A DNA stretch of 64,000 nt, taken from positions 186,001 through 250,000 of the forward strand of contig CAJNYU010000512.1 in assembly GCA_905331475.1 (NCBI GenBank), given 5' to 3'. Below are positions 14,901-26,369 of this stretch, one piece after another. Within the stretch, counting starts at the first letter, position 1, and each line of letters begins with the position of its first letter. The position numbers were made by a program, and so were the translations under genes. The notes beneath the pieces were generated by a model. It saw only the letters and a list, made by a program, of their open reading frames with translations, was not told the DNA's origin and ran no database searches. This stretch comes from Rotaria socialis (lineage: Eukaryota; Rotifera; Eurotatoria; Philodinida; Philodinidae).

Positions 14901-16130
14901 AATTAGGGGGGTTTATTGTAACATAATCAAGACTATGACTATTTGTTAATATGTTGTAAAAGAATGAATCAATATGAATGAAAAAACAATTTTCTATTCG
15001 AAACAAAAATATAATATAGAACTGATTGCAACCGTAACTATGCATAATGTTTATTGATGTATACTTTTCAAAACAGAATTTCACCTTGACGAAATCATTC
15101 GGATAATGATAATTATCAGTGATATTTTTTTAGAAATGCGTAATTAGAAAACAATGTCTTCAATATGTCAACAAAAAGTCGAACGATAGACATATGTGAA
15201 GTGACACAAGGCTGTCTAAACAATATTATAGAAAGATTTTGACAAAGCAAGATAATATTATTGATACATTTTTACAGCAAATCAAGTTTATTCTCATTTT
15301 CATAAGGCTCATTGACTTCATTTCTTCGAATAAGTACATTCATCATTGTCAATATTCATCTCAAGCTTTCTTTCTTCATTGGCAACTGTTGTCACATCGT
15401 TTCTATCACTTTCTCATATATATATATATATATAGTATACCGAACATTGACAAATCACAGTCGTTTTTTCTCCCTTCTTTTGTGTATACACATATTGATG
15501 TCAAAGACATATTACTGGCACTTCGACTAGCACTACCATTAATAAGAAATAACAATAAAGACAAAAATAAAAGTAAATAAGTAATTCTTATATTAACCTT
15601 GCATGGGTTAAAGAATGTAAATATCTGACACGAAAAAAATGGATAGTGATTGGAACCGGATGGTGAATCTTCGAAAACATTGAAATTATTCCAGCACATC
15701 AATGTATGTAGTCATTGTAAGACTAACAGAGAAAAACGCAAACGAGGGTAATCAAGAATAATCATCGGATTTGTCTCACATATATTCAAAGATAATATTG
15801 TTCAATCAACCGAATAACCTTTTTCCTATTATAATGATGCTATTAATGAGAAGATGATGCAACTTATATTGAAACAGAAATGTTATCAGAAAATATTTAT
15901 CAATGCTGACTGAGAGGTATCGAAAGTTTTATTGATGATTGAGAACACCTCATTTACTATACGTGATAAGAAAAGAACGGGCCAGACAATGAAAGATAAT
16001 ATGATATAGTAAGATACTCACATGATTGTGATGCTACTTGTTGTTCAACATCATAATCATCATTATATTCGAATGTAACTGTTATTTGAATAAATATCGC
16101 AAGAAAATAGATGATGATTGAATAATCCAT
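11903..16130 (-). CDS. Leucine-rich-repeat type I membrane protein (receptor-like)
   Basis: Three exons keep frame: 16022-16130, 12192-13492 and 11903-12115, about 540 aa. Exon 1 gives a signal peptide (MDYSIIIYFLAIFIQITVT). Exon 2 carries about ten LRRs of the LxxLxLxxNxL type (LRTLDLSKNQLHELHKQDF, LITLDLSDNQI-like blocks). These are capped by a cysteine-rich C-terminal LRR flank (NPLHCTCDLFYL ... FARCATP ... FTQCQQRW). Exon 3 completes a membrane helix (YLLLIIIFIISSSI) followed by a basic cytoplasmic tail of about 50 residues. The exon 2-3 donor (GTAGTG) is weak. If it is not used, translation stops at 12162 with a short hydrophobic end (VVLAFLLRI) that resembles a GPI signal. The first intron (13493-16021, 2.5 kb) is unusually long, and joining exon 1 rests on phase match plus the signal peptide. 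Extracellular binding or adhesion is the likely role; the ligand is unknown. Confidence 0.72.
13493..16021 (-). other. Long first intron of the LRR gene
   Basis: It is bounded by GTGAGT at 16021-16016 and ATTTTAG at 13500-13493. Inside are AT-rich sequence, an (AT)n run at about 15416-15434, and several chance open frames on both strands. One frame at about 15600-15690 looks exon-like but cannot be joined in frame to any acceptor (see rejected items). No nested gene was supported. Confidence 0.45.
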
Positions 16131-17139
16131 GATATTGGCCTAGTACTTGTTTCATTCGTAAGATTTATTCATACAAAATGTCATTGACGCTTTGATTGCG
16201 TCGTATCTTCATTCGTTTTTGATTTGATAAGCATTGAAAGACGGTAAGAAAACGAATAGGAAAAAAAAGAAACTCGAAGATAGTCAATTTTGATAAACGT
16301 TGAATATGCTAGATATACAAAAAGAATTACAATTTTCGATATGTATATGTAAGTACATATATATGTGATAGAACGGGATCAATGACATGCGGATGATGCT
16401 CACCTGGTTCGATCGATGACATATATGCAAGAAGGAAAGGCAAAAAAAAAGTGCGTGAGAAAGAAAGAAAAGGAAGACTAGCTATGTGTCTTTCTCTCTC
16501 TCTTTTTATCTGTCTGCTTCTCTTTCTTTTTACGCTTCTTTCTCTATATACATATGTATATTATTCGATGCAACGATGAGATTCTCCGATAGTGCTCAGG
16601 AAAATATTCGGAACATTCATTTTCTTTTCTTTATAGGATAGCAGTTATTCCTTTTTATACATTCTATAATGTAAGAATCCACAAAATAAGGAAAAGAGAG
16701 AGGCGGACAGATCCCTTAATGTAAATGTATTATTATTTATTATCGCTCGATAAGAGTCAATTCGTTGATCTCACTTACTTCTACCACGATTCTTGTCTTC
16801 ACATTTATTATCAAACGATAAAGCATGGATGTGACAGATGAAATTAAAAAGACACTTTCTACTCGAAGCTATCGTTGACATGTCTTAATCTTGCATTTAT
16901 TTTTATAATCAACAACTAGCGTCTGCTTTTAACAATGGAAGAGGTATTGCCTATATTAAATATGCATTATAGACGAATGACTCTCTCGCCTCGTTAATGA
17001 TTCTACTATGGTATTGTCTTGTTCAGTGAGATCATTGTAGCCAATGGTCTAATATTCTGTTGTAAATCCAACAAGCTTGATCAATCATCTATTTTCGTCT
17101 GATAGGCGTATGATTAACTATATTTGCGTGCAGCTATAT
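16131..17139. other. Intergenic region upstream of the LRR gene
   Basis: Likely holds the LRR gene promoter. It contains CT-rich and AG-rich runs (16440-16545) and ATAC/TATG simple stretches (16340-16365, 16540-16562). No ORF or RNA gene was supported. Confidence 0.4.
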
Positions 17140-17147
17140 ATATGTAC

Positions 17148-18148
17148 CAGAGACCAAAATCGAATCAAATTGCCGAATAATACGATTCGATTCATCTAGG
17201 GGCGAATCGAACCGTCTCCGAATTGAACTTCGAAAGTGTCGAATCGAATCGATTCATTTTGTTTCAGTTTCATTCGGTTATAGAAAATCATTTTCATTGT
17301 TCTACAGTGTTATGGTCGAGGGCAGTTGACTAGCATAAGAGATGAAGAATGAAAAAGGCCGTTCGCTGTGTCGCTTTCTTTTTTTCTGTCAGTCGTGTTT
17401 GTTTAATGGTCACCTTTGTTCTGTTATGTTCATGTCGTTATCATGGTCAAGTGCACTTTGATTGGTATAAGAAATACCCACTTACAACGAACGTTCCACC
17501 TTTCTTTCCTTCTTTCTTTTTTTCTTTAGTCATGTATATTTAGGCTTCAATCACGCTGAGAAATAAATTAACATTGTAGTTGAATTAAGTCATGTGATTG
17601 GTGCAGTAAGAGTTAAGTAATCTTTTAGAGGTGATTTAACTCGTAATGTATCAATTAGATTGCCTAATACGATTAACTTAATTTACTTTTTCGATGTGAT
17701 TGGGGTCTTCATATCAAAATCTGTATTTATTAAGTATAGTTACGGTGAAGTGTAAATATAGATCCATATACAGTAAAAGACATTATTTTTCTTCGTTCTA
17801 TATACAAAATAAACTTATTTAATTAGTCTACTTGCATGCGCTCATTTGTTTATATTTTATGCATTTTTTCTTGAGAAATTGGATAATTGTTATGCATATG
17901 TTTATAAATTATATTTATTCAACATGTTTCTATAGATGATCGACAGACTACTATCACTCTAGAAAGATGACAGTCTGAAAACAACAATACTATGTAATAG
18001 TGAATATCATGTTTTATAAGCCCAATTTGAGTCAAATCGAATCGAATTACAAGTTTGAGAAATCAGAAAAGCCGCATCGAATCTCAACCCCAGCCCTGAA
18101 AACCTAAATCGAACAGAATGGCACTTTTGTCATTCGTTTCGGTCTCTG
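17148..18148. mobile_element. Non-autonomous hAT-like element, 1001 bp, with 8-bp target duplication
   Basis: The left end is CAGAGACCAAAATCGAAT and the right end, read inward, is CAGAGACCGAAACGAATG. The flanking octamer is ATATGTAC on both sides (17140-17147 and 18149-18156), a perfect duplication of hAT length. The interior has clusters of CGAATCGAATCG-type motifs near both ends and a partly duplicated TTTCTTTTTTTCTGTCAG-like segment (17376-17530). No transposase is encoded; the 64-codon open frame at 17349-17543 is chance. Its end sequence differs from the element at 9527, so it is a separate family. Confidence 0.8.
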
Positions 18149-18161
18149 ATATGTACAGGAT

Positions 18162-18269
18162 AAATTGAAGGTTCGACCCATTTTTTTCTCTTTTACATCG
18201 ATAATCATTTGCGACAAATTGAAGGCCCAACTCATTTTTTTCTCTTTAATATCGATAATCATTTGCGAC
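18162..18269. repeat. 54-bp tandem duplication (two copies)
   Basis: Copy one (18162-18215) and copy two (18216-18269) begin AAATTGAAGG and end ATAATCATTTGCGAC, with a handful of mismatches around the middle. A third partial start (AAATTGAGATGC) follows. It lies immediately beside the hAT-like element's right target duplication. Confidence 0.85.
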
Positions 18270-20256
18270 AAATTGAGATGCTAATCGACGTAGCTACGAT
18301 TCTTCGTATCCTATATGATATATATTGAAAATGACCATATATTCATTTAAATCTACTCAAACAAACAAACAAAAATTGAATTACACGTTTTAACACTCGA
18401 TCAGGAACCGCAATTGTGAGCCATCAACGCTCATTATAACCACACTAGAAATATGTTTCGTTTTGTGCAAAATTTTCATTTTTAGAGCGTCAAAACGGAC
18501 GAACATTTCAGTTATGAACTGTTAAAGGTGGTATTACTCTAGAACTTGAAAATAATACTTTTCAATTCCCTGAAAATGAAAATTTTTCGTTAAAAAAACG
18601 TATTTCTTAGATGATTGTGATGAGCTTTAATGATTTACAATTGAGTATCTGAATGTGTTATGACAAATTTTTGCCAGCTTGAGTATTGAAAACTTGCCAG
18701 AGAAAAGAATAAAATGTATTTGTCTATGATCTGTGTTTTGTTTGTTGATTATGCAAAACTGTATGTAATAGATCCGATATTTACGTTTCCAATGATGCAT
18801 CGATGTCTGTAGTAGTCGTTTAAGCAATCTATCTATCCAGTATCTAGTGATGACTATTACTGATGATCCATAAAAGCAGATCAATGAGGCATTGATTTTG
18901 GCATATGGAAAGGAAAATATCAAGCTAGAGATTGTTTTTCTGTAACATAAAAAAAAACATCATTATGCAAAAACAAATGATTGACTTTTAGCATATTTAT
19001 GTGGACAAGATGGTAAACTAGTAGAAAAAACAGATATTGCCGAGTCTCAAGTGACAGTGAAAATATAATTAATTGTATTGATTTGTCGTGTGTTACGAGT
19101 GAATAAAACGATATCAAAGATCATTCTATCGAACCAAATGCTAATTATTATTTACCAGATTTTCTTCGATCATTGCTCTGTTATATCAATCAGATAAACA
19201 ATCTATTTAGCTTGACAATTAATGATGAAAATAGAATACTGTTTTCATTGATTTTAGCTGTGATAAATTAAGCAAGAACTTCTTTTTTTTGTTCTGCCTG
19301 TCCTTATTAAATTGATATTAAGACAACTATAAATAGGCAACGTCTAATAGGTTAACTATAGTGCCAACAAAAAGCGTTTTGATTGGCAGACGCGTGATCG
19401 TTTCTGTTGACAAAATCATATTAAACAATAACGTTTACATAAAGTATAAAGCAAATGTACAAATGATAAGACTTACTAAACTTATCAAAAATATTATTCT
19501 GCATAATTGTGTTGATGTCCTTCATGAAATAGACATAAGATTATTCACTCATCGATATATCTTCATTACTTAGCCTTCTTTTAATATCAACGAAGGACAC
19601 AAGAACAATTTTTCTTAGCTATGAATTTGAGTTCCTTAATTATCTCCGAATCAATCAATTTTAAACCTTACTCGTCATTAGATACCTCTAACATTGACTA
19701 TTGAATAAAGTAGTATTGTAAAAATCTTTAAAATGTGCAGTATAATTAGTTCGTTTTCATGAAAAGATTTTCAAATTTTAAATATCAAAACTATACTTAT
19801 ACTATATCAGTAGATATTTTCATGATTGAAGATCATACAAGATTATTTGAATTATGTTTTATTGGTGTACTAATGCATTAAATATAAAAACAAACTAGAA
19901 CTTTATTGGATTAATCGACAATCAAATAGTAATATAATAGTAAAAATATTAATCACAATCTTAGAAAGCATTTCACTTACGAGTAGCAAATGAGATCTAA
20001 TGAATCTTGATTTGTTCGCCATGACAACAAGTTGTAATCGATATCATTCTCTCCAAAGTAATCAATCATAAAAAAAAATTATTATTAATGATTCTACTGA
20101 AAGATTTCATTGTCGTGCACACTAATTGCTTGTTTTCAAGTATATATCTCAATATGTGTTCTTAATCGTTGGACTCATTTGTAAAATAGTAAGTCATTAG
20201 CTAGTGTTAGTTTATTAAAAGCTTTATTGTATAAAAAAAAAACGTCATCAATGAAC
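18270..20256. other. Intergenic, no gene seen
   Basis: AT-rich sequence between the tandem duplication and the 3' end of NDUFAF3. Short open frames at 18627-19117 and 19361-19573 lack ATG context, splice partners or recognisable domains. Confidence 0.4.
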
Positions 20257-21497
20257 CTAGCTTTGACTATTTGTTTCTTGTGGATCCGGTTTTTTCATTG
20301 AAGGTCTTTTTTCCGCATTACTTGTACCAGTTAATGATTGCACATTAGTACCATCATCTTGTTTAAAAGGAGACTCCTGTTTAGCAAGCGGTGAATACGG
20401 TCGTAATAATTTTCGTTCTCGATGAGCTTTTAGCATAACATCATACGTATCTTTTAACATATCCATTTTAATATATTCTTCATCTTTTTCATACAATTGA
20501 CTATGTGCAATAGCTTTTCTTAAACCATAATTTTGATCTACAAGATCATGTTGAGGAAAAAGTCCCGCATAAACAAGACGATTGTCCGATAGTAAAAAAT
20601 TAAATGTTTCACATGCTTGTGTCTACGTGAAGAAGAAAACATAAAGTAGTAAGAAAACAATAATAAAAGAGATCTATTCTTACTGTTGGTAAGATTTCAA
20701 AACCAATTTTTAGTTTACGTATAAATTGAATAGTTTCTGGAGGAATTTTATTTGTTCGTGAACCAATACCCAAAATGAAGATTTCTATTTTAAAGAAAAT
20801 ATGCTTTTAATATTGTCAAAACAAGAAAAAATAAAGCTGTTCACCTGGGCGAGGTTGAATTAATTCTAATAAAGCTAAAGATTCAGGTGTTATTTGGTCT
20901 GGTGAATAAACCTATGAAAAAAAAATTAAAGAACGATACAATAATCTATTTATATTCCATCTATGATGCAACTGAAGAATTTTCTATACAAGTTCTGAAT
21001 TTTGTTTCATAATAAATATGACGAAAACATTCAACGTCTTAAAAGGTAGTAATCTAAATATTCAACAAACAAAAAATGCTAAAATATGTATTCAATTGTT
21101 AAAACACGAGGAATCATATTTCTGACCAAAATAGAGCAATCATTAGTGACTATTTTTGAGTGACCAAGGATTCAATTCGATTAATTTAGAAGCATAAATA
21201 AATACTTGAAAAATATCTTACATTCCAGCAAATAATTTGTCTAGGAAAGGAAAAAATTGCTCCAACAATTCTATCTTTTCCAGTAATCATAAAACCATTT
21301 TCATATAAACCAGTGATTAACGGTAAACTTTTTTCATCTTTATCTAACGCTGAAATTGTTGTTGGTTCATATCTTTCACTGGGGTAACCCATACGACCTT
21401 CAGCAGTATGAGAAATCTTTGATAACGAAAGAAATCGTTTTGTTAATTGTATTGTATTGAGACATATTCTAGAAGGACTTTTTAACAAGATATTCAT
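20257..21497 (-). CDS. NDUFAF3: NDUFAF3-like mitochondrial complex I assembly factor (Mth938/DUF498 fold)
   Basis: NDUFAF3 helps assemble the Q-module of NADH dehydrogenase in mitochondria. Four exons (21222-21497, 20845-20911, 20684-20784, 20257-20622) join cleanly. The N-terminus is basic and helical (MNILLKSPSRICLNTIQLTK), fitting a mitochondrial presequence. The family core follows: GFMITGKDRIVGAIFSFP then ICWN, PESLALLELIQPRPEIFILG, and QACETFNFLLSDNRLFYAGL. After the core there is a C-terminal extension of about 80 residues, polar and Pro/Lys-rich (ending KKPDPQETNSQS), longer than the human protein. The ATG directly follows TTATTCTAG and is 41 nt from the NDST stop, so this is probably the downstream cistron of an operon. 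The assignment rests on recalled family motifs. Confidence 0.88.
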
Positions 21498-21538
21498 CTA
21501 GAATAAATTAAGACAAAAAGAGAGAGAGAGACAATAAT
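21498..21538 (-). promoter_or_regulatory. Operon-type intercistronic spacer with trans-splice acceptor
   Basis: On the coding strand the NDST stop codon overlaps an AATAAA. This is followed by a long CT-rich tract (TCTCTCTCTCTCTTTTTGTC) and TTATTCTAG immediately before the NDUFAF3 ATG. This is the arrangement expected when one cleavage/polyadenylation signal ends the upstream mRNA and a spliced leader is added to the next. No promoter could fit comfortably in 41 nt. Confidence 0.7.
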
Positions 21539-24500
21539 TTATTTATCTGACAACCATGATGGAAATGAAAAATTATTATTTCTGAGAATCTGAATTAACT
21601 TTCGATTGTGTAGTAAATAATAATTATTTAAAAATTTACGTGCATAGGACGACATATTTTCATAATAACGTCCTTTACTTTTTCCAAGACATTGAAAACG
21701 TTTATTATTTGACACCGGACAAAAGAAACCTTTTTTCTTGTTATATCTATTTAAAAATGAATGAAAATTTCATACTTTTTAAACATAGAGATAAGATTAC
21801 CTGACTAGTTCTGATGAATTCAAAGGATTTTCTAATTGAATAAATGATATTTGAATATCATTAAGAATTACACGAGGATCACGACGAAAGGCATCGCCAT
21901 CAATAATATAAATCTAAATAAAAAATAAAATTTATATGAAAAAAGAGGTGACTTAAAAAAAGACTTCTGAATCACTTGTTTAGATGAAAAATAGCTTAGC
22001 CATTGAAGAAGATATTCAGCATAATGACCAGGTTGAAGACAACGCTGTCTTAAATGAAATTCATTTGAACTTTGATTACCATTTAATTGTAATAAATCAT
22101 CAAATTTTATTGTTTGATTAGTTCGAGCAATTTCATGCTAAAATAAAATCCAAAATACAACGAATAATTCAAATTGAAATCGAATGATAAGAACTAGTTG
22201 ACTATTGGTATAATATGTAGACGAACTTGTTTTGCCTGGTTCTAGATTTAGTAAATGGTAAATGTCTTTCAATGATTCGATCGTTTCATCTAATGAAGCT
22301 TGTTTATCAATAAGATAAAGAGTCATCGCGCTCATTGAGAAGATAAATGGATTTATCTGAATACACTGCTCTCTATTTTAACATTTTGTATGTGATTTTA
22401 AGAAGAAAAATAGAATGAGATTGATTTAAAAAATTCGCTAACTGTAATATCACTTTTGATTCAAGGTCAAGCGCATTTTATGTAACATCGAACGTGGCAT
22501 GCTTTGTCGCACGAGATCAATCTGTTAGAGCATTTTCCTCGTTCTTCCATGTTTCAACGTTCATCGTCAGTGAAGTTACATCTCTTAAAATGTGCTCTTT
22601 GTTATTTTCAATAAACTTGAATCAATCATCAAAACGAATGAAGGAGTATCTATGAGACATGGTTAATTTATTCTCTTTTTGTTAAAATGATTCTGCAAAG
22701 GTTTCAAATAATCTTTAGTTATAGTTTTTATTATGCGAGCAGACAAAAAAAGACTTTCTATCAAATAATATGATTCTGTATCTCACTTGATATCGTGAAT
22801 AAGCACGTGTACCAGGTTCTGTTAGTATAATTATCAAACGAATATTTGGTAGTAATGCTTTAATACGTTTCATAGCCAATATAGAATCGAAATAAGTTGC
22901 TGATTTTTCAAAATTTATCGAACGATTCAAATCCATATTATCCGAATCAAATTGACTCAAATACCTAAAACAAATTAAAGTCAAAAATAGATCTAATGAA
23001 AAATGCTATCTTTCACTCTTTCTTGTTGTTGTACTAACCAATTAATACCATTATAATAGATTGTATCATTACTAAAAAATTGCAATTCTTCAAAAGTTAT
23101 GGAATTTTTTTTCGATGGATGTAAATCTGGATGTTGAGAAAGCATACTATATAACGCCGTAGTACCTAATATTAAAGGTTTTTGTCTGCATATTCTATCG
23201 ATAATCTATGTTTGCTTTTTCACCGAACCTGTTTTTTGTGGACCAACAATTAAAAATTGTGGAAAAACTAGACACAATGAACGATTTCCATTCCATAGAT
23301 TCATCAATATTTTATCGTTACATGGATTCTAATAAATTAAAGTTATCCTTGTATGAAATCTATTTATACTTACTGTAAATATTGGCATTTGTTCATCTGG
23401 ATAGTAATCATAAAAATACTTTTGAGCTAATTCCGATGTTGATAAATCATTTGAGAATTTAATTCTTGTCCATTTTGATAATAAATAAATAAGTTTAGAA
23501 AAAACATAATTACCCAAACGATCATGACCATAATTAACATTATGTGACATAAATATTGAAATCTATAAAAATTTGTATTTATCTATTTATTTACATATAG
23601 AGAAGAAAAAGTTAATTACTGGATTCGTTAAAATTGTTCGGAATAGTTTTCCACCCATCAAATATTGTTCTAAACGATGACTACCGTTAGGATAGTTTGT
23701 ATAATTACGTGTTGTTGTATATAGACTACAAGATTGTCGAGGTAGAACCTTTTTTTTTAAATAAGCTACTACCAATCTTAAGCTAAATAAATAAGATACT
23801 TACAGAAAGACCTTTATAAATAAATCCACGTCGTTCCGATGAAAGCATGAAATGGTATGGATAATTTTCTGTACTTGTTACAGTAAAATTCATAATACGA
23901 GGCCAAACATCATAAACTATAGGATTAATGGGATAGATACCAGAATGATGAGGTGCTACAGCATAATTTCGATCCAATGGTAACTTGTATTTCTAAAACA
24001 GATCATTTTTTTCCATCTTATTTCAGTTGTTGCTATTTTCAATAAAAAAAAACTTGAATCGAAGATTATATAAAATAATGTACGATAAATCTAAGGAAAA
24101 TTCTTTTGAATGCGTATGTACGAAAGATTGATATAATCGAATATTAATATTTTTATATTCACGACTACTTAACTTGTAATAGCAAATATGAATTCAACTT
24201 CAGAATACTACGAATAATTGACTTTATTTTTTCCTGATAAAGTTCAAAATAAAAAATGACTAACTTGTGCGAAAGCTAAATTTGTTTCAATTGAACTAAT
24301 CAATGAAATTCTATCGTTAACATTTGTTAATTTTTCATGTTTCCATGTATGATGAAACCAAACAAATTTATCTTTTTCGTCTAGATAACAAAAAAATAGA
24401 TGACGAAAATTATTTTCTCGAAAAAACACTTACTAATCAACAAACGATCACCTTGACTTTCATCGTCATTACCTGAATTATAATAATAGCCAGAAAATCC

Positions 24501-25430
24501 AAGCCGAAAACGAAAATTTGATATATAATTTTGAATGAATGATTGAGAACGAAGCAGCTCTTGGATGTCATCTAATTTTAAACGATCATGCGATTTACCT
24601 CCCAAAAACATATCATCAATATCAATTTGAATATGTCGATTTAATCCATAATAATCATATGTATTCGAACTTAGATATCTTAATACATCCATGAGTAATG
24701 GCCAAATGAACCAATTATGGTAAAGACATTCAGATAAATAAATTTGTTTTTCTTTTCCTATAGCAATTAAATTAATTTTCTCCGACGTTACTTTATTTTC
24801 TACATAAATAATTGTACGTGTTAAATCATTTTGATCTATCGGTAGACCAATACATTGATCAGTAAGTCCATAATAATGAAAAAAGTAAGGTAAAACTTTC
24901 TCGAAACGTAACAATTTAATTAGTTTATTTGACTGATTGATTTTAAATGGACTTTTCGTTGTAAGAATAATTGGTTTTAATGCCTCTCGACTAAAATCAA
25001 TTGTTTCGTAACTAGCATTTGAGTAAATCATTTGAGAATATTTTATCGATGTACATATTTGACATTTGTTATTTAAAAATATTAATAAAGCAATATGATA
25101 TTGATTTATAAAGTTATAAAAATCACTTGTTGGAATGTGATCGAGGATAATTATTGATGGCAAATAAATTTTTACATCATTATAAAGTGTTTCATTAATT
25201 TTTCTATATTGAATATATGACAAACGCAGCTCGCTTAGAAATAAGATAAAACGTTGAATATTTTTTGAACGATATAATGAAAGAATAAAAATAGGTGAAG
25301 ATTTCGATTTGAAATTTAATTTCTTTACATTAGATTTATGAGAATGTGAAGATAAATTTTTAAATACTACTATTACAATTATAAGAAAAATTATTGTTTT
25401 AATTAAACGTTTAATTGAATAACGAACCAT
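21539..25430 (-). CDS. NDST: Heparan sulfate N-deacetylase/N-sulfotransferase
   Basis: Bifunctional Golgi type II membrane enzyme that removes acetyl groups from GlcNAc in heparan sulfate and adds sulfate to the free amine, using PAPS. A short cytosolic end and membrane anchor (IKTIIFLIIVIVVFKNL) start the protein. The deacetylase half includes IDIDDMFLGGKSHDRLKLDD, NYAVAPHHSGIYPINP and YPNGSHRLEQYLMGGKLF. The sulfotransferase half includes the 5'-phosphosulfate loop GPQKTGTTALYSML, split across an intron at about 23170-23235. It also has the 3'-phosphate site FEKSATYFDSILAMKRIKAL and ends with KKKGFFCPVSNN and QCLGKSKGRYY. The stop at 21539-21541 follows FPSWLSDK. About a dozen exons; one intron (about 22140-22787) is roughly 640 bp. 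Catalytic motifs look intact, so both activities are expected. Confidence 0.95.
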
Positions 25431-26369
25431 GTATTAAAGAAAGAAAAATAATCTAGAATGATTGTATAGTAAGAAATATATAATATTTATTTTGATGCAA
25501 GAGAGTTCTCATCAGATTTATGCAATAATCAATCAAAAATAGTTTCATAATTGATGGTGAGATTTACAAAAAAGTTAGCATAAACTATAATTAAATTTTT
25601 TCTTTAGCTGCATCAACTAGAACAAATTAGAATAGGAATCAATTAGTAGAAGTCATGATAATACAATGATCATGCAATGTGTCTGAAAAGCTATATTGTG
25701 CTATTTATGTGAAAGTTCATGACTTAATTGCGTACCACTCTTTGGGGATTCAAATAAAAACTGAATGCAATTGACTGAAGATAGATCTTGAAGAACTCGC
25801 AGACGTCTGATTTTGTTTCGAAAATGTATTCTCTATTAGATGTTGATGTTTAGAAGAAAATTTTGATAGAATATCGATAACCGACTTTGTTATTCTTAGT
25901 TTTTGAGGCATCCTTTATTGAAACTTACTCATAGAAGTTTCTTTTGGTTAAGTAAATCTTGTCTTTGATTTGTACAGGTTATATATGCTATATCTCTAAA
26001 TTTTTCGTCTAAATCAAAATCAAAATAAACTTACATATGAATATGTTGAAACATCTGACGTTTATTTATACAATATCTATCAGTCAATCTTGTTTTACAT
26101 ATAAATTTGATCATACTCTATTAAACTTCTCATTTTTTTTAAATTACAGAGAAAATACAATAATAATAATCAGAAGAGAAACAAACAAGAGCGTATACCG
26201 TTAATTTTTTTTTCTTATCTATCTATAGAAACAATGTTTAGCATAAGACATCATGTATAGTAAATGATTCGTTTAACTAGAGTGTAAAAATAAACCGAAA
26301 AACAAAATAACAGAAGAAAAACAAAAAACAGCAAAAAGAAATGAATTATATTCTCGCCAGTAAAAAAAA
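25431..26369. other. Intergenic between NDST start and STAMBP end
   Basis: Contains the presumed NDST promoter and STAMBP 3' region. AT-rich; no ORF, repeat or RNA gene was supported. Unlike several neighbours, the NDST ATG has no AG just upstream, so it may have a conventional 5' UTR. Confidence 0.4.

Noticed and set aside
15406..15702. Minus-strand frame in the LRR intron with CWNNFNVFEDSPSGSN and a GTTAAT donor
   Set aside because: The only good acceptor upstream (ending TCTGTTAG) leads into stops in all three frames before or across this segment, so it cannot be an internal coding exon. Direct joining of the signal-peptide exon to 13492 keeps phase.
17349..17543. Plus-strand ORF inside the second hAT-like element
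   Set aside because: Hydrophobic, T-rich, too short, and without any transposase motif.
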